Positions 25,715 to 37,240 are shown, counted from the stretch's first letter. The stretch: 64,000 bases of DNA from Pseudooceanicola sp. (GCA_002709085.1 PAPR01000025.1:1-64000); one strand, 5' to 3'. The notes: generated by a model from the letters alone, not told the origin. A program made the numbers and translations.

Positions 25715-27385
25715 TCAAGTCAACCGGCTGACAACCACAGTGACTTCGGGCTTCTTGCCGATTTCGTCCTGCGCGGACTGGCGCACGACGCGGCGCAGGC
25801 CTTCTTCCAACTTTTTGTCGTCCGACAGCATCTTTTTCCCCGCACGGTTGAGGAATTGGCTGAGGTCTTCTTCCAGCACCTCTTGCAACGCGGCACGGGA
25901 ACGACCGGTTTCCGGCAGCCCCATCAGATCGCACCAAGGCTCACCCAGGGGTTCGTCGCCCTCATCCAGCACCACAGTCACGGTCACATGGCCATTCAGC
26001 GCCATGCGGATACGGTCCCGCACGATGCCGTCCAGCGCGCCGACCTGAACCGACCCATCGAGATAGGTGCGCCCGGTTTCCACGTATTCCACGATTTCAG
26101 GGGCATTGCCCGAGAGGGAGACCATCGTGCCGTTGACCGCTAGCACGCCCTTGCGGCGGCTTTGCTCGGCGAGCTTTGTGTGTTCGCGCAGGTGCCGGTG
26201 TTCCCCGTGCATCGGGATCACGATCTGCGGGTTCACCACCTCATGCATCTTGGCGAGGTCAGGCCGGTTGGCGTGGCCCGAAACATGGTAAAGGCCCGAT
26301 GTATCATCGACCACATCCACGCCCAGTTCGGAAAAGGAGTTGATGACGTGGATCACGCCCTTTTCGTTGCCCGGAATGGTCTTGGAAGAGAACAGGAAGG
26401 TATCGCCCGGTTTCAACGACAGCCCCATATGCTTGCCCCGTGCCAGTTGAGCAGAAGCCGCGCGGCGTTCGCCCTGCGATCCGGTGACGATCAGCATCAG
26501 GTTCTCGCGGGGAATGTTGCGTGCGTCCTCGGGCGAGATGACAAGCGGAAAGTCAGATAGCACACCGGTCTTTATGGAGGCTTCGATCATCCGGCGCATC
26601 GCGCGGCCCAGCAGGCAGATCGACCGCCCCGCCGCGACGCCCGCGTCAGCCAGCGTCTTTACGCGCGCCACGTTCGACGCAAAGGTTGTCGCCACGAACA
26701 TACCTGTCGAGTCATTGACGAGCTGGGTGATTTCCGGCCCCACCACAACTTCGGAGCGACCCGCATGCGGGGTGAAGACATTGGTGGAATCGCAGACCAG
26801 CGCGCGCACGCCGGTCGATGCGACTTCGCGCCAAAGGTCCTCGTCAAAGGCCTCTCCGACCAGCGGAGTCACGTCGAGCTTGAAGTCGCCGGTGTGGATG
26901 ACCCGCCCTTCGGGGCTGTCGATGACAAGGGCCGAACTTTCGGGAATCGAATGCGAAATCGGCAGGAAGCCGACGCGGAACGGTCCCGCTTCCAATTGCT
27001 CGGGCCAGGCGTTGGCGACGGTGACGGCCTTGTCGCCGTGTCCGTATTCCGCCAGCTTGCCGCGCGCGATATTCGCGGTAAATGCACGGGCATAGACCTT
27101 GGGCGAACCGAGCCGATCGAACAGATGACCGATGGCCCCGACGTGATCTTCGTGGGCGTGGGTGATGAATACCGCCTCAAGCTGATCGCGCCGCTGTTCC
27201 AGCCAAGTGATGTCGGCAAAGATCAGATCGACACCCGGCGTCGTATCCATATCGGGAAAGGCAACGCCGATGTCGACGAGGATCAGCCGCTCTTCTCCGG
27301 GTGCGCCGTAGCCGTAGACATAGGCGTTCATGCCGATTTCCCCGGCACCGCCGAGGGGGAGATAGATCAGCCGATTTGTGGTCAT
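25715..27385 (-). CDS. rnj: Ribonuclease J
   Basis: Metallo-beta-lactamase/beta-CASP ribonuclease with 5'-3' exo- and endonuclease activity in rRNA and mRNA processing; 556 residues. The metal motif HAHEDH occurs in FITHAHEDHVGAIGHLF, and later HTGDFKLD, DSTN and the beta-CASP HVSGHA and MHGEHRHL motifs are present. It overlaps coaX (ATGA at 27382-27385), so it is made at the distal end of the nuo-birA-coaX run. A GGCATC/GATGCC hairpin (25686-25700) lies between it and the convergent PilZ gene. Confidence 0.94.
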   Translation of the reverse strand: MTTNRLIYLPLGGAGEIGMNAYVYGYGAPGEERLILVDIGVAFPDMDTTPGVDLIFADITWLEQRRDQLEAVFITHAHEDHVGAIGHLFDRLGSPKVYARAFTANIARGKLAEYGHGDKAVTVANAWPEQLEAGPFRVGFLPISHSIPESSALVIDSPEGRVIHTGDFKLDVTPLVGEAFDEDLWREVASTGVRALVCDSTNVFTPHAGRSEVVVGPEITQLVNDSTGMFVATTFASNVARVKTLADAGVAAGRSICLLGRAMRRMIEASIKTGVLSDFPLVISPEDARNIPRENLMLIVTGSQGERRAASAQLARGKHMGLSLKPGDTFLFSSKTIPGNEKGVIHVINSFSELGVDVVDDTSGLYHVSGHANRPDLAKMHEVVNPQIVIPMHGEHRHLREHTKLAEQSRRKGVLAVNGTMVSLSGNAPEIVEYVETGRTYLDGSVQVGALDGIVRDRIRMALNGHVTVTVVLDEGDEPLGEPWCDLMGLPETGRSRAALQEVLEEDLSQFLNRAGKKMLSDDKKLEEGLRRVVRQSAQDEIGKKPEVTVVVSRLT

Positions 27386-28161
27386 ATATTACCCTGCTCG
27401 CGGTTGTAATCATAGATGATCCGCAGCCCGTGGATCGTCAGGAATTCGTCGAATTCATCGTAGAGGGTATCGCCCTGACCGAACAGCGGCGCAAGGCCTC
27501 CGGTGGAAATAACCTTCATCGGATGGTCATATTCCTCCATGATTCGGTCGCAGATGCCGCGGACCAGCCCGACATAACCCCAGAAGACGCCCGATTGCAT
27601 GCAGGTCACGGTGTTGGTGCCGATCACTTTTTGCGGCATGGTCACGTCGACGTGCGGCAGGGCGGCGGCCATTTCATGCAACGCCTGCAAGGACAGGTTG
27701 ACCCCCGGCGCGATGGCCCCGCCGACATAGGCGCCGTCATGCGCGACCACATCGAATGTCGTTGCGGTGCCGAAATCCACGACGATCAGGTTGCCGCCAT
27801 AGCGATCATAGGCTCCGGCAGAGTTCACCAGCCGGTCCGGGCCGACGACGGTGCCTTCGTCCACGCGCGGCTGTGTGGGCAACAGGCACTCCGGCTTGCC
27901 GACCACTAGCGGGCGACAGCTGAAGTACCGATCCGCCAGGACCCGCAGGTTGAAGACGACACGCGGCACAGTGGTCGAGATCATCACCGCGTTGATGTCC
28001 ATGGGGATCCGGTGGTGCAACAGCAAGGCCGAAAGCCAGACGTAATATTGATCTGCGGTGCGCTGATGCTCGGTCGCCGTCCTGAGCGTGCACAGAATTT
28101 CCTTTCCGTCCCAGACGGAAAAAACCGTATTCGTATTACCGCAATCAATGGTGAGCAGCAT
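27382..28161 (-). CDS. coaX: Type III pantothenate kinase
   Basis: Phosphorylates pantothenate in the first step of coenzyme A synthesis. The 259-residue product has the ASKHA fold motifs DCGNTNTVFSVWDG (residues 5-18), GPDRLVNSAGAYDRYG, VVDFGTATTFDVV and GGAIAPGVNLSLQAL. CoaX enzymes are feedback-insensitive to CoA and need a monovalent cation. It lies 12 bp after birA and overlaps rnj, a gene order I regard as usual in Rhodobacteraceae. Confidence 0.94.
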   Translation of the reverse strand: MLLTIDCGNTNTVFSVWDGKEILCTLRTATEHQRTADQYYVWLSALLLHHRIPMDINAVMISTTVPRVVFNLRVLADRYFSCRPLVVGKPECLLPTQPRVDEGTVVGPDRLVNSAGAYDRYGGNLIVVDFGTATTFDVVAHDGAYVGGAIAPGVNLSLQALHEMAAALPHVDVTMPQKVIGTNTVTCMQSGVFWGYVGLVRGICDRIMEEYDHPMKVISTGGLAPLFGQGDTLYDEFDEFLTIHGLRIIYDYNREQGNI

Positions 28162-28173
28162 CGCGCCCTCCTG

Positions 28174-28932
28174 TCAGAAGAAGATGTCAGCCGCCGCGAT
28201 CCCCTGGCGACCGGCGTTGGTAGTGAGGATCAATTGCCCATTGTCATCAATCGTCTCGAAGGTGCCTGTCACCTCGCTGGTGCCGGTGCGGGCGGTCAGG
28301 ACCGTGCCCAGCCCAGCCGCACGCTGCAGCCATTGCGTGCGGATCGGCGTAAAGCCATAGGTGATGAACTGCGTTTCATATCGCGCGAAAGCGGGTGCAA
28401 GTAGACTGAGGAAGTCCTGCGGGCTGGGCGGCGGGCCGGCCTCGCTCAACGCGACAGGCCGCAGGGCGCGCGGCTCGACCTCCTTGGGCTGGGGAGCCTG
28501 TACCAGATTGACGCCGATGCCGATCGAGGCACCCGAGACGTAGCCGCCCGATTGCATCGATTCCAGCAAGATCCCTGCCAGCTTGCCCCCGTTCAACAGC
28601 ACGTCGTTCGGCCACTTCAGGCTTAGCCCTGCCACCCGTCCCGTGGCGGCGACGCAAGCGTCAAATAGCGCAAGGGAAGCGATGAAGCTGCGCAATGCGA
28701 TCCGGTCGGGTTTGTCGGAAGTTGGCAGGATCAAGCTCACCGCAAAATTTCCCGGCGGCATGGCCCATGGCCGCCCACGCCGCCCGCGCGCCGCCGTCTG
28801 GTTCAGCGCGAGGACCCAAAGCGGACGCGTGACACCCGAAGCGAACTGCCGCTGCGCTTCGTCGAGGGTGCTGTCGGTTGTATCGAGGATGAGCTTGTCG
28901 TGACCGTCGGGCCACGACGGAAACGCGCTCAT
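28174..28932 (-). CDS. birA: Biotin-[acetyl-CoA-carboxylase] ligase
   Basis: Attaches biotin to carboxyl carrier domains, such as the one in the carboxylase gene near 50.5 kb. The 252-residue product has RGRRGRPW for biotinyl-AMP binding and KWPNDVLLNGGKLAGILLE with the catalytic Lys. There is no N-terminal helix-turn-helix, so it is a group I ligase without repressor function. The frame is open to 29004, but the ATG at 28932 lies 4 bp after the nuoN stop and starts the homologous region, so it is used. Confidence 0.9.
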   Translation of the reverse strand: MSAFPSWPDGHDKLILDTTDSTLDEAQRQFASGVTRPLWVLALNQTAARGRRGRPWAMPPGNFAVSLILPTSDKPDRIALRSFIASLALFDACVAATGRVAGLSLKWPNDVLLNGGKLAGILLESMQSGGYVSGASIGIGVNLVQAPQPKEVEPRALRPVALSEAGPPPSPQDFLSLLAPAFARYETQFITYGFTPIRTQWLQRAAGLGTVLTARTGTSEVTGTFETIDDNGQLILTTNAGRQGIAAADIFF

Positions 28933-28936
28933 GACC

Positions 28937-30373
28937 CTAGTTGACCAGCGAGGCTGCGGCCGCCTGCGCCACGCCGTCGATCCCGAACAGGTTGATGACC
29001 CCAAGGATCATCACTGCGGCCGAGCCCATCAGCAGCACCCACAGGACCGGAGAGCGATCACTGTCCATCTGTGTGCCTTCGGTTCCGAAGTACATGAAAA
29101 AGACAATCCGCAAGTAGTAATAGGCCCCGATGGCCGAGGCGACTGCCGACAGCACGACCAGCCAGATCAGACCCGCGTCCACACCCGCTTGCCAGACACC
29201 CAGCTTGGCAAAGAAGCCCAGCATCGGCGGTACACCCGCGAGGGAGAACAGCAGAACGAGCATCGCCAGCGCCTTGGCCGGTTCGCTTTTCGCGTAGAGG
29301 TTGAGGGAGGCGATGTCAGTTACCGGTTCGCCGTCACGCTGCATCGACAGGATAAAGGCAAAGGTTCCGACGTTCATCGTCACGTAGATCGCAAGGTAGG
29401 TCAGCATCGCGCCGACCCCCAGTTGCGTCCCCGCCGCGAGGCCAATGAGCGCGTAGCCCATATGCGCGATGGAGGAATAGGCCATCAGCCGCTTGATATT
29501 GGTCTGCCCGATGGCGGCAATCGCGCCGAGGAACATCGACAGGACCGACAGCAAGGCAACGATCTGCTGCCAGTCCCCGATGATGCCGCCAAAGGCGTCG
29601 TACATCACGCGGGCGAACATCCCCATGGCCGCAACCTTGGGTGCGGTGGCGAAAAAGGCGGTGATCGGGGTCGGTGCGCCTTCATAGACGTCCGGGGTCC
29701 ACATATGGAACGGCACGGCAGAGACTTTGAACGCAAGGCCCGCCAACATGAAGACCACCCCGAACAGCAGCCCTAGCGGCGCCTGCCCATCACCTGTCGC
29801 GGCGATGATCCCGGAAAACAACGTCGTCCCGGAGAAGCCGTAGACCAGCGACGCGCCATACAGCAGCATGCCCGAGGACAGCGCGCCAAGGACGAAGTAC
29901 TTCAGGCCCGCTTCGGTCGAACGCACGGAGTCGCGCCGCAGCGAGGCGACGACGTATAGCGCGAGCGACTGCAATTCGAGCCCCATGTAGAGCGCCATGA
30001 GGTCCCCGGCGGAGACCATGACCATCATGCCGACAGCCGACAAAGCGACGAGCACGGGATATTCAAAGCGCAGGATACCGCGCCGCTCCATATACTCCTG
30101 CCCCATGACCAGCACGACCGCGCCCGAGATCAGCAACGTGACCTTGGCAAATCGCGAGAAGGCATCGTCAACGAACATCCCGCCAAAGGCCGGCGTCGTA
30201 CCCTGCCCGGTGAAGGCGATCCACAGCGCCAGCAGCGCCATGACGCCTGCCGTCAGCCAGGTCAGCGCCGGCGCCATCTTGTCCTTGCCGGTGTAGACGG
30301 CACCGAGCAGCGCGAGCATGGCATAGATCGCCAGCAGGATTTCCGGGAGGATGGTGTTCAGATCGGCCGACAT
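28937..30373 (-). CDS. nuoN: NADH-quinone oxidoreductase subunit N
   Basis: Antiporter-like proton-pumping membrane subunit of complex I; 478 residues, about 14 transmembrane helices. Conserved elements include [24 protein letters not shown] with the key Glu, the lysine helix [26 protein letters not shown], and [13 protein letters not shown]. It is the last nuo gene and is followed after 4 bp by birA. Confidence 0.95.
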   Translation of the reverse strand: MSADLNTILPEILLAIYAMLALLGAVYTGKDKMAPALTWLTAGVMALLALWIAFTGQGTTPAFGGMFVDDAFSRFAKVTLLISGAVVLVMGQEYMERRGILRFEYPVLVALSAVGMMVMVSAGDLMALYMGLELQSLALYVVASLRRDSVRSTEAGLKYFVLGALSSGMLLYGASLVYGFSGTTLFSGIIAATGDGQAPLGLLFGVVFMLAGLAFKVSAVPFHMWTPDVYEGAPTPITAFFATAPKVAAMGMFARVMYDAFGGIIGDWQQIVALLSVLSMFLGAIAAIGQTNIKRLMAYSSIAHMGYALIGLAAGTQLGVGAMLTYLAIYVTMNVGTFAFILSMQRDGEPVTDIASLNLYAKSEPAKALAMLVLLFSLAGVPPMLGFFAKLGVWQAGVDAGLIWLVVLSAVASAIGAYYYLRIVFFMYFGTEGTQMDSDRSPVLWVLLMGSAAVMILGVINLFGIDGVAQAAAASLVN

Positions 30374-30385
30374 CGGCGGGCTCCC

Positions 30386-31939
30386 TTAGTGCGACGCGGC
30401 GGCGACCTGCGCATCGCCCAGGCGATCCGCGGCGGCCAGCGCCGTATTGTGATCCGCGATCAGCGCCCCGACAGAGGGGCCGATCACATCGGTAACGAGG
30501 CTGGGATAGACGCCCAGCAGCAGGGTCATGACGACCAGCGGCGCGAAAATCCACTTCTCGCGCGCGGTCATGTCGGTGATCGCTTTCAGGCTCTCCTTGA
30601 TCAGGTCGCCCATGACGACCCGGCGATAAAGGTAGAGCGCATAGGCCGCCGACAGGATCACGCCCGATGTCGCGAACAGAGCCACCCAGGTGTTGACCTG
30701 GAAGATGCCCATCAGCACGAGGAATTCCCCGACAAAGCCACTGGTGCCCGGCAGGCCGACATTGGCCATTGTGAACAGCATGAAGAGCATCGCGTAGACC
30801 GGCATCCGCGTGACGAGGCCACCATAGGCGTCGATATCGCGGGTGTGCATCCGGTCGTAGATCACGCCGACGCAAAGGAACAGTGCCCCCGAGATGAAGC
30901 CATGGCTGATCATCTGGAAGATCGCCCCGTCCACGCCCTGCTGGTTCATCGTGAAGATGCCCATGGTGACGTACCCCATATGCGCGACGGACGAATAGGC
31001 GATCAGCTTCTTCATGTCCTCCTGCACCAGCGCGACGAGGCTGGTGTAGACGATGGCGATGGCCGACAGCCAGAACACCAGCGGGGTCAGCACATCCGCC
31101 CCGACCGGGAACATCGGCAAGGAGAACCGCAGGAACCCGTAGCCCCCCATCTTGAGTAGGATCGCCGCCAGCACGACCGAGCCAGCCGTCGGGGCCTGAA
31201 CGTGCGCATCCGGCAGCCAGGTGTGCACCGGCCACATCGGCATCTTGACCGCAAAGCTGGCAAAGAAGGCGAGGAACATCAGTGTTTGCATCCCGCCGAT
31301 GACCTGCACGCCGAGGATCGAGAAAGACTCGGACGCGAACTGATGCGCCATCAGCGTCGGAATGTCCGTGGTGCCCGCGTCCGCGAACATCGCCACCATC
31401 GCCACCAGCATCAGGACCGACCCGAAGAAGGTGTAGAGGAAGAACTTGAACGACGCGTAAATCCGGTTCGCCCCGCCCCAGATGCCGATGATCAGGAACA
31501 TCGGGATCAGTCCGGCCTCAAAGAACAGGTAGAACAGCACGAGGTCCAGCGCCATGAAGACGCCCAGCATCAGCGTTTCCAGCAGCAGGAAGGCGATCAT
31601 GTATTCCTTGACCCGCGTGTTGACGTTCCAGCTGGCCGCGATGGTCAGCGGCATCATGAAGGTCGTCAGCATCACGAAAAGGACCGAAATCCCGTCGACG
31701 CCCATCTTGTACTTGAGGCCCATCAGCCACTCGCGCTCTTCGACGAACTGGAATCCGGTGTCGGCGGCGTTGAAGTCGAACAGGATGAAGAGCGAGACGA
31801 GGAACGTCAGCGTCGTGGCGATCAACGCCACCCACTTGGCGTTACGCTGACCGGCCTCGTCCTCACCGCGTAAAAAGATGGCGAGGATCAGCGCGGCAAT
31901 CGCCGGCAGGAAGGTGACGATAGAGAGAAGGTTGCTCAT
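30386..31939 (-). CDS. nuoM: NADH-quinone oxidoreductase subunit M
   Basis: Second antiporter-like subunit of the complex I membrane arm, 517 residues. Conserved [18 protein letters not shown] (key Glu), [23 protein letters not shown] and [12 protein letters not shown]. The frame is open far upstream, but the protein proper starts at the ATG at 31939, overlapping the TAA of nuoL by one base; upstream residues are antisense-like and Arg/His-rich. Confidence 0.95.
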   Translation of the reverse strand: MSNLLSIVTFLPAIAALILAIFLRGEDEAGQRNAKWVALIATTLTFLVSLFILFDFNAADTGFQFVEEREWLMGLKYKMGVDGISVLFVMLTTFMMPLTIAASWNVNTRVKEYMIAFLLLETLMLGVFMALDLVLFYLFFEAGLIPMFLIIGIWGGANRIYASFKFFLYTFFGSVLMLVAMVAMFADAGTTDIPTLMAHQFASESFSILGVQVIGGMQTLMFLAFFASFAVKMPMWPVHTWLPDAHVQAPTAGSVVLAAILLKMGGYGFLRFSLPMFPVGADVLTPLVFWLSAIAIVYTSLVALVQEDMKKLIAYSSVAHMGYVTMGIFTMNQQGVDGAIFQMISHGFISGALFLCVGVIYDRMHTRDIDAYGGLVTRMPVYAMLFMLFTMANVGLPGTSGFVGEFLVLMGIFQVNTWVALFATSGVILSAAYALYLYRRVVMGDLIKESLKAITDMTAREKWIFAPLVVMTLLLGVYPSLVTDVIGPSVGALIADHNTALAAADRLGDAQVAAASH

Positions 31940-34125
31940 TATTCCGCCCCTCCGGTCATCGTCATCCACGTCACCAGAAGCGCGATGCCGATCACCATGG
32001 CAAATGCATAGGTGAAGATGTAGCCGGACTGCGCCCGCCCCGCGAGGCGGGTAAAGAACGGGATGATCCCCATGGCAAGGCCGTTCAACCCGCCGTCGAT
32101 GATCTTGCCGTCGCCGCGCTTCCACAGATGCTTGCCGATCCAGAAGGCCGGGCGCACAAAGATCGCGGCGTAGATTTCATCAAAGTACCATTTGTTCAGC
32201 AGGAACAGGTAGAGCGGACGGTTCGCCCCGGCCACGCGTGCCGGCATTGTCGGGCTCCAGATATAGAACCAGAGCGCGGTGACGAGACCGATCAGCATCG
32301 CGACAAAGGGCGAGATCTTGACCCAGACCGGCGCGTGGTGCGCGTCGTCCATGACGTGGTTTTCCGGCGCCATGTAGATCGCACCCTGCGGTGCCATACC
32401 GCTACCGGCGGCGGTCGCTGTGGCGTGATCTTCCGCGGGGGTCGCCGGGGCGTGGCTGCCCTCGGTCACCGTGTCTTCGGTCAGGCTTTCGACAACCTCG
32501 GTACCATTGCCCTCAACTGCGCCTTCGGTGGCGGCGACGACGCCCTCACCGTGGCTGTCATCGGCCTCACCATGGGCCTCGGCCGTCTCATGCACCGGAA
32601 TGCCAAAGAAGCGATTTACCTGCGCGTGATCGCCAAAGAACGACCCGAACCAAAGCATGCCCGAGAAGATCGCGCCAAGCGCCAGCACCCCGAGGGGGAT
32701 CAGCATGACCATCGGGCTTTCATGTGCGTGATCGTGGGTGTGCTTGTCGCCGCGTTGCTTGCCGTAAAACGTCAGGAACATCAGGCGCCACGAATAGAAG
32801 GAGGTCATCAGCGCCGCGATCACCAGCATCCAGAAGGCATAGCCCCCCGCCGTGCCAGCCCAGGCGCTTTCGATGATCGCGTCCTTGCTGAGGAACCCGG
32901 CGAAACCGATGTGGGTCAGCGGAATGCCGACGCCAGTGATGGCCAGCGTCCCAATCATCATCGCCCAGAAGGTATAGGGGATCTTCTTGCGCAAGCCACC
33001 GTAGTTCCGCATGTCCTGCTCGTGGTGCATCGCGTGAATGACCGAGCCCGCGCCGAGGAACAGCATCGCCTTGAAGAAGGCGTGGGTGAAGAGGTGGAAC
33101 ATCGCGGCGGAATAGACGCCGACACCGGCGGCAACGAACATATAGCCGAGCTGCGACATGGTCGAATAGGCGATCACGCGCTTGATGTCGTTCTGTACCA
33201 ACCCGATGGTGGCGGCGACAAAGGCGGTGGAGGCCCCGAGGAAGACGATGATCGTCTTGACGTCCGGCGCGAACTCGACCAGCGGCGACATGCGGCAGAT
33301 CATGAAGACCCCCGCCGTCACCATGGTCGCCGCGTGGATCAGCGCCGACACCGGGGTCGGGCCTTCCATCGCGTCGGGCAGCCAGGTGTGCAGGAACAAT
33401 TGCGCCGATTTGCCCATGGCACCGATGAACAGCAACAGCACGATGATTTCGGTCGCGTCAAAGCTCCAGCTCAGGAACTGCAGATTGACGCCGGAGAGGC
33501 GCGATGCATCGGCAAAGATGTCGTCCAGCATGATGCTGTCGGTCAGGTAGTAGAGCCCGAATATCCCGAGCGCGAAGCCAAAGTCCCCGACCCGGTTGAC
33601 CACGAAGGCCTTGATCGCGGCGGCATTGGCGGAGGGCTTGCGGTAGTAGAACCCGATCAGCAGGTAGGAGGCGACCCCGACCCCTTCCCAACCAAAGAAC
33701 ATCTGCACGAGGTTGTCGGAAGTCACCAGCATCAGCATCGCGAAGGTAAAGAAGCTGAGGTAGGCGAAGAACCGGGCGCGGTAGCTTTCCTCGCCCTCTT
33801 TGAAGTTCTCATCATGCGCCATGTAGCCAAAGCTGTAGAGATGCACCAAAGCCGACACAGTGGTGACGACGATCAGCATGATCGAGGTCAGCCGGTCAAG
33901 GCGAATACCCCAGGACGTGGAAAGCGTGCCGCTTTCGATCCAGCGCAACAGCTCGATGTGCTGGGTCTGCTCGGGCGTGGTGAAAAAGACGATCCACGAC
34001 AGGACACAGGCGAGGAACAGCAGCCCCGTGGTGATCCATTGCGCACCCTGAATGGTGATGAGGCGCCAGCCGAACCCGGCGATCAGCGCGCCAATGAGCG
34101 GGGCAAAGAGGATGATCGAGACCAT
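31939..34125 (-). CDS. nuoL: NADH-quinone oxidoreductase subunit L
   Basis: Largest antiporter-like subunit, with the lateral helix that braces the membrane arm; 728 residues compared with about 613 in E. coli. Conserved [54 protein letters not shown] and [13 protein letters not shown]. Residues about 512-580 are a soluble Glu/His/Ala/Thr-rich insert between two membrane helices, which explains the extra length. It is 4 bp after nuoK. Confidence 0.95.
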   Translation of the reverse strand: MVSIILFAPLIGALIAGFGWRLITIQGAQWITTGLLFLACVLSWIVFFTTPEQTQHIELLRWIESGTLSTSWGIRLDRLTSIMLIVVTTVSALVHLYSFGYMAHDENFKEGEESYRARFFAYLSFFTFAMLMLVTSDNLVQMFFGWEGVGVASYLLIGFYYRKPSANAAAIKAFVVNRVGDFGFALGIFGLYYLTDSIMLDDIFADASRLSGVNLQFLSWSFDATEIIVLLLFIGAMGKSAQLFLHTWLPDAMEGPTPVSALIHAATMVTAGVFMICRMSPLVEFAPDVKTIIVFLGASTAFVAATIGLVQNDIKRVIAYSTMSQLGYMFVAAGVGVYSAAMFHLFTHAFFKAMLFLGAGSVIHAMHHEQDMRNYGGLRKKIPYTFWAMMIGTLAITGVGIPLTHIGFAGFLSKDAIIESAWAGTAGGYAFWMLVIAALMTSFYSWRLMFLTFYGKQRGDKHTHDHAHESPMVMLIPLGVLALGAIFSGMLWFGSFFGDHAQVNRFFGIPVHETAEAHGEADDSHGEGVVAATEGAVEGNGTEVVESLTEDTVTEGSHAPATPAEDHATATAAGSGMAPQGAIYMAPENHVMDDAHHAPVWVKISPFVAMLIGLVTALWFYIWSPTMPARVAGANRPLYLFLLNKWYFDEIYAAIFVRPAFWIGKHLWKRGDGKIIDGGLNGLAMGIIPFFTRLAGRAQSGYIFTYAFAMVIGIALLVTWMTMTGGAE

Positions 34126-34129
34126 GGTT

Positions 34130-34435
34130 TCAGCCTTTCATCACGTTGACGTCTTCGACCGCGATCGTGCCGCGGTTGCGGAAGAAGCAGACGAGGATGG
34201 CGAGGCCGATGGCGGCCTCTGCGGCGGCGACCGTCAGAACGAACAGGGTGAACACCTGCCCGGCGAGATCCCCAAGGTAGGACGAGAAAGCCACCAGGTT
34301 GATATTCACTGCCAGCAGCATCAATTCGATGCTCATCAACAGGATGATGATGTTCTTCCTGTTGAGGAAGAGCCCGAAAATCCCGATGACGAACAGCGTC
34401 GCCGCAACCGTCAGGTAATGTTCAATACCGATCAT
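34130..34435 (-). CDS. nuoK: NADH-quinone oxidoreductase subunit K
   Basis: Three-helix membrane subunit of complex I, 101 residues, of the proton-transfer chain. It shows the usual [18 protein letters not shown] with the conserved Glu in helix 2 and [17 protein letters not shown] with the second Glu. It is separated from nuoJ by a 135-bp gap that contains a small hairpin (34497-34514), an unusually long gap for this operon. Confidence 0.95.
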   Translation of the reverse strand: MIGIEHYLTVAATLFVIGIFGLFLNRKNIIILLMSIELMLLAVNINLVAFSSYLGDLAGQVFTLFVLTVAAAEAAIGLAILVCFFRNRGTIAVEDVNVMKG

Positions 34436-34496
34436 CCCAGTCCCCTCAGACCTTCGCGTTTCTTGTTTTCCGGGTCCGGATCACCGCCCGGCCCCG

Positions 34497-34514
34497 TGAC
34501 GGTTCAGACCGTCA
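34497..34514 (-). promoter_or_regulatory. Hairpin in the nuoJ-nuoK gap
   Basis: TGACGGT (34497-34503) and ACCGTCA (34508-34514) form a perfect 7-bp stem with a four-base TCAG loop. No T tract follows on either strand. An mRNA processing or stabilising element is possible. Confidence 0.45.
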
Positions 34515-34570
34515 GATCTTGCAACCGGACCGCGCGACGCCACCGAGGCCCGAGCGCGGTCAGCGCCTCT

Positions 34571-35176
34571 TCAGAGGCCCTGCCCCGGCTTGACGTCCTT
34601 CAGCTCCATCGCCTTGGCCGGATCACGCCACATCTGGTGCAGCACGTTCTGGCGCTTGACGTCAGTGCGATGGCGCAGCGTCAACACGATGGCCCCGATC
34701 ATCGCGACCAGCAGCACGAGACCCGCCAGCTGGAACAGGATGAAATAGCGATCATAGATCAACAGCCCCAGCCCGCTGGTATTCCCGCCCTCGGGGGCGA
34801 TGGCCAGGCGGTTCGCCTCGGCCATTTCCGACGCCTCCCAAGAGCCGAAGGCCAAGCCGAACTGCATCAGCAGGATCACCCCGATCAACAGGGCGAGCGG
34901 CATGTACTTCGCCATCTCGGCCTTGAGCGCCGAAAAGTCGATATCCAGCATCATCACGACAAACAGGAACAGCACCGCGACCGCGCCGACATAAACGATG
35001 ATCAGCAGCATCGCGATGAATTCAGCCCCCAGCAGGACAAACAGCCCCGCCGAAGACAGAAAGGCAAGGATCAGCCAAAGCACCGAATGCACCGGATTGC
35101 GGCTGACCACGGTGAACAGGCCACCGACCAGCGTCGAGATGGCGAACAGGTAAAAGGCCAGTGACATGACGGTCAT
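34571..35176 (-). CDS. nuoJ: NADH-quinone oxidoreductase subunit J
   Basis: Five-helix membrane subunit of complex I, 201 residues. Contains [52 protein letters not shown], the conserved core of the subunit with the flexible helix around [11 protein letters not shown]. Its start codon overlaps the stop of the upstream carboxymuconolactone-decarboxylase-like gene (35173-35176). Confidence 0.95.
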   Translation of the reverse strand: MTVMSLAFYLFAISTLVGGLFTVVSRNPVHSVLWLILAFLSSAGLFVLLGAEFIAMLLIIVYVGAVAVLFLFVVMMLDIDFSALKAEMAKYMPLALLIGVILLMQFGLAFGSWEASEMAEANRLAIAPEGGNTSGLGLLIYDRYFILFQLAGLVLLVAMIGAIVLTLRHRTDVKRQNVLHQMWRDPAKAMELKDVKPGQGL

Positions 35177-35595
35177 TCGGCGTTCCCTTCCTTGTCGGCG
35201 TCGTCGCGATCTTTCATCACGTCGTTCGCGATTTCACCCGCCTTGGTCATCGCGGGTATTCCGGCAAACATCGACATCTGCGTGATGCATTCACCGATTT
35301 CCTGCTTCTTCGCACCAATTTCCAGCAAGTGACGGACGGTCATGCGGATCTGTGCCTCGGCATGAGCCCCTTGCATGGTCAGGCCAGCCAACGTCAGGAA
35401 AAGGCGGGTCTTGGCGTCCAGCCCTTCCTTGTTGACCGTGTTGCCAAAGGCCATCTCCATCCATTCCTTGGGCATCGTTGGCCAAAGGCTGTCGAACCCC
35501 TTGGGGGTGAATGTCTCAAGCGCCGGGTTCATGGATTTCATCATGTCCTGCGCCTGAGCCATCATGACTTCGAACGGGGTTTTCTGATCACTCAT
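35173..35595 (-). CDS. Carboxymuconolactone decarboxylase-like protein in the nuo operon
   Basis: The 140-residue helical protein matches the CMD/AhpD-like fold in its second half: [58 protein letters not shown]. The CxxC of peroxidase members (AhpD) is absent; the only cysteine in the domain is the one in GECITQ. The N-terminal third ([18 protein letters not shown]) resembles phasin-type helices. It is coupled to nuoJ by a 4-base overlap. A function in complex I is not established. Confidence 0.75.
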   Translation of the reverse strand: MSDQKTPFEVMMAQAQDMMKSMNPALETFTPKGFDSLWPTMPKEWMEMAFGNTVNKEGLDAKTRLFLTLAGLTMQGAHAEAQIRMTVRHLLEIGAKKQEIGECITQMSMFAGIPAMTKAGEIANDVMKDRDDADKEGNAE

Positions 35596-35611
35596 GAACG
35601 GACCCTTCCGG

Positions 35612-35672
35612 CTGCCCCGCGGTGCGGGCAGACATCGCGCCCGCGCGACGCACAGGTCCGCGCGCCGTCGCG
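35612..35672 (-). promoter_or_regulatory. Two tandem hairpins in the gap after nuoI
   Basis: CTGCCC (35612-35617) plus GC (35619-35620) pairs with GCGGGCAG (35624-35631) around a GGT loop with one bulged C. CGCGACG (35644-35650) pairs with CGTCGCG (35666-35672). Both lie in the 105-bp gap between nuoI and the CMD-like gene. There is no T tract. Transcript processing is inferred. Confidence 0.45.
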
Positions 35673-35700
35673 TCAGTCAACATATTTTGGTCGGCAAGAT

Positions 35701-36198
35701 TCATCGGTAAGGCGCGTCGATTTCCAGGTTGCGGGCAATCTCGGCCTCCCAACGGTCGCCATTGGCGAGCAGCTTGGCCTTGTCGTAGAACAGTTCTTCG
35801 CGGGTCTCGGTGGCGAATTCGAAATTCGGCCCCTCGACGATGGCATCGACCGGGCAGGCTTCCTGGCAGAATCCGCAGTAGATGCATTTGGTCATGTCGA
35901 TGTCATAGCGCGTGGTGCGGCGCGAGCCGTCCTCACGGGGTTCCGCGTCGATGGTGATCGCCTGCGCCGGGCAGATCGCCTCGCACAGCTTGCAGGCAAT
36001 GCAGCGTTCTTCGCCATTGGGATAGCGGCGCAACGCATGTTCACCGCGAAAACGCGGCGACAGCGGGCCCTTTTCATGCGGGTAGTTCAGCGTCGCCTTG
36101 GGTTTGAAGAAGTACTTGAAGCCCATCTTGAACCCCTGCCAGATATCAAACAGCAGGAAGTATTTCGCCGCACGGGTATAGTCGACTTGTTGCGTCAT
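35701..36198 (-). CDS. nuoI: NADH-quinone oxidoreductase subunit I
   Basis: Ferredoxin-type subunit carrying the two 4Fe-4S clusters N6a and N6b; 165 residues. The motifs [16 protein letters not shown] and [16 protein letters not shown] are intact. The start is the ATG at 36198, with GGAGG 5 nt upstream; the frame extends to 36267 but that part lies inside nuoH. Confidence 0.95.
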   Translation of the reverse strand: MTQQVDYTRAAKYFLLFDIWQGFKMGFKYFFKPKATLNYPHEKGPLSPRFRGEHALRRYPNGEERCIACKLCEAICPAQAITIDAEPREDGSRRTTRYDIDMTKCIYCGFCQEACPVDAIVEGPNFEFATETREELFYDKAKLLANGDRWEAEIARNLEIDAPYR

Positions 36199-36199
36199 A

Positions 36200-37240
36200 T
36201 CAGCCTCCAATCGCCCAACGGGCATAGGCCCCGCCGAGGAGTTCGAATTTCGCGAGGAATGCGACAATCACCACCCAGACCAGCGACAGCGGCAGGAAGA
36301 CCTTCCAGCCGATCCGCATCAACTGGTCATAGCGGAAACGCGGCACGATGGCCTTGACCATGGCAAAGACAAAGAACACCAACAGAATTTTGCCCAGGAA
36401 CCACAGGAACCCGTCCGGCAGCCCCGGAATGGGTGACAGCCAGCCGCCGAGGAACAGCAGCGAGGTCAACGCACACATCAGCACGATGGCGAAATATTCA
36501 CCGATCATGAACAAAAGGAACGGGGTTGAGGAATATTCCACCTGATAGCCGGCAACCAGTTCGGATTCCGCCTCCGGCAGGTCGAACGGCGGACGGTTGG
36601 TTTCCGCCATGGCCGAGATCAGGAAGAGGAACAGCATCGGGAAGTGCGGCAGCCAGTACCAGGAAAAGATGCCAAAGCGTCCATCCTGCGCCGCCACGAT
36701 ATCCCCGAAATTCAAGGACCCCGTGGTGATGATCACACCGATGATGATCAGGCCGAGCGAGACCTCGTAGGAGATCATCTGCGCCGCAGAGCGCAGCGAG
36801 CCGAGGAACGGATATTTCGAGTTGGAGGCCCAGCCCCCCATGATCACGCCGTAGACTTCAAGCGAGGAGATCGCCATCACGTAAAGGATCGCGACGTTGA
36901 TATCAGCCAGAACCCATGTCGGGTTGAACGGAATCACGGCCCAGGCAATCAGCGCGAGGGTAAAGGACAAGAGCGGCGCGAGGAAAAAGACGAACTTGTC
37001 CGCGCCCGCTGGCACCACGATTTCCTTGGTGATGTATTTGCCGAAATCCGCGAAGGATTGCAGCAGGCCAAAGATGCCAACGACGTTCGGCCCCTTGCGC
37101 AACTGGACCGCCGCCCAGATCTTGCGGTCCGCGTAGAGCAGGAAGGCCAGTGCCACCAGCAAGGGCACCACCAGCAGCAGAACCTGACCAAGCGTCAGAA
37201 GCAGGATGCCCATGGGGTGCGTGGTAAAGAAGTCAGCCAT
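36200..37240 (-). CDS. nuoH: NADH-quinone oxidoreductase subunit H
   Basis: Membrane subunit at the junction with the peripheral arm and part of the quinone chamber; 346 residues, eight helices. Contains [56 protein letters not shown] and [14 protein letters not shown]. It ends 1 bp before nuoI and starts 6 bp after a small lipoprotein gene. Confidence 0.95.
   Translation of the reverse strand: MADFFTTHPMGILLLTLGQVLLLVVPLLVALAFLLYADRKIWAAVQLRKGPNVVGIFGLLQSFADFGKYITKEIVVPAGADKFVFFLAPLLSFTLALIAWAVIPFNPTWVLADINVAILYVMAISSLEVYGVIMGGWASNSKYPFLGSLRSAAQMISYEVSLGLIIIGVIITTGSLNFGDIVAAQDGRFGIFSWYWLPHFPMLFLFLISAMAETNRPPFDLPEAESELVAGYQVEYSSTPFLLFMIGEYFAIVLMCALTSLLFLGGWLSPIPGLPDGFLWFLGKILLVFFVFAMVKAIVPRFRYDQLMRIGWKVFLPLSLVWVVIVAFLAKFELLGGAYARWAIGG

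Noticed and set aside
32128-34149. Plus-strand 673-codon open frame opposite nuoL
   Set aside because: It is antisense to a well-supported nuoL; the translation is His/Asp/Arg-rich without family motifs, as expected from reading GC-rich codons on the other strand.
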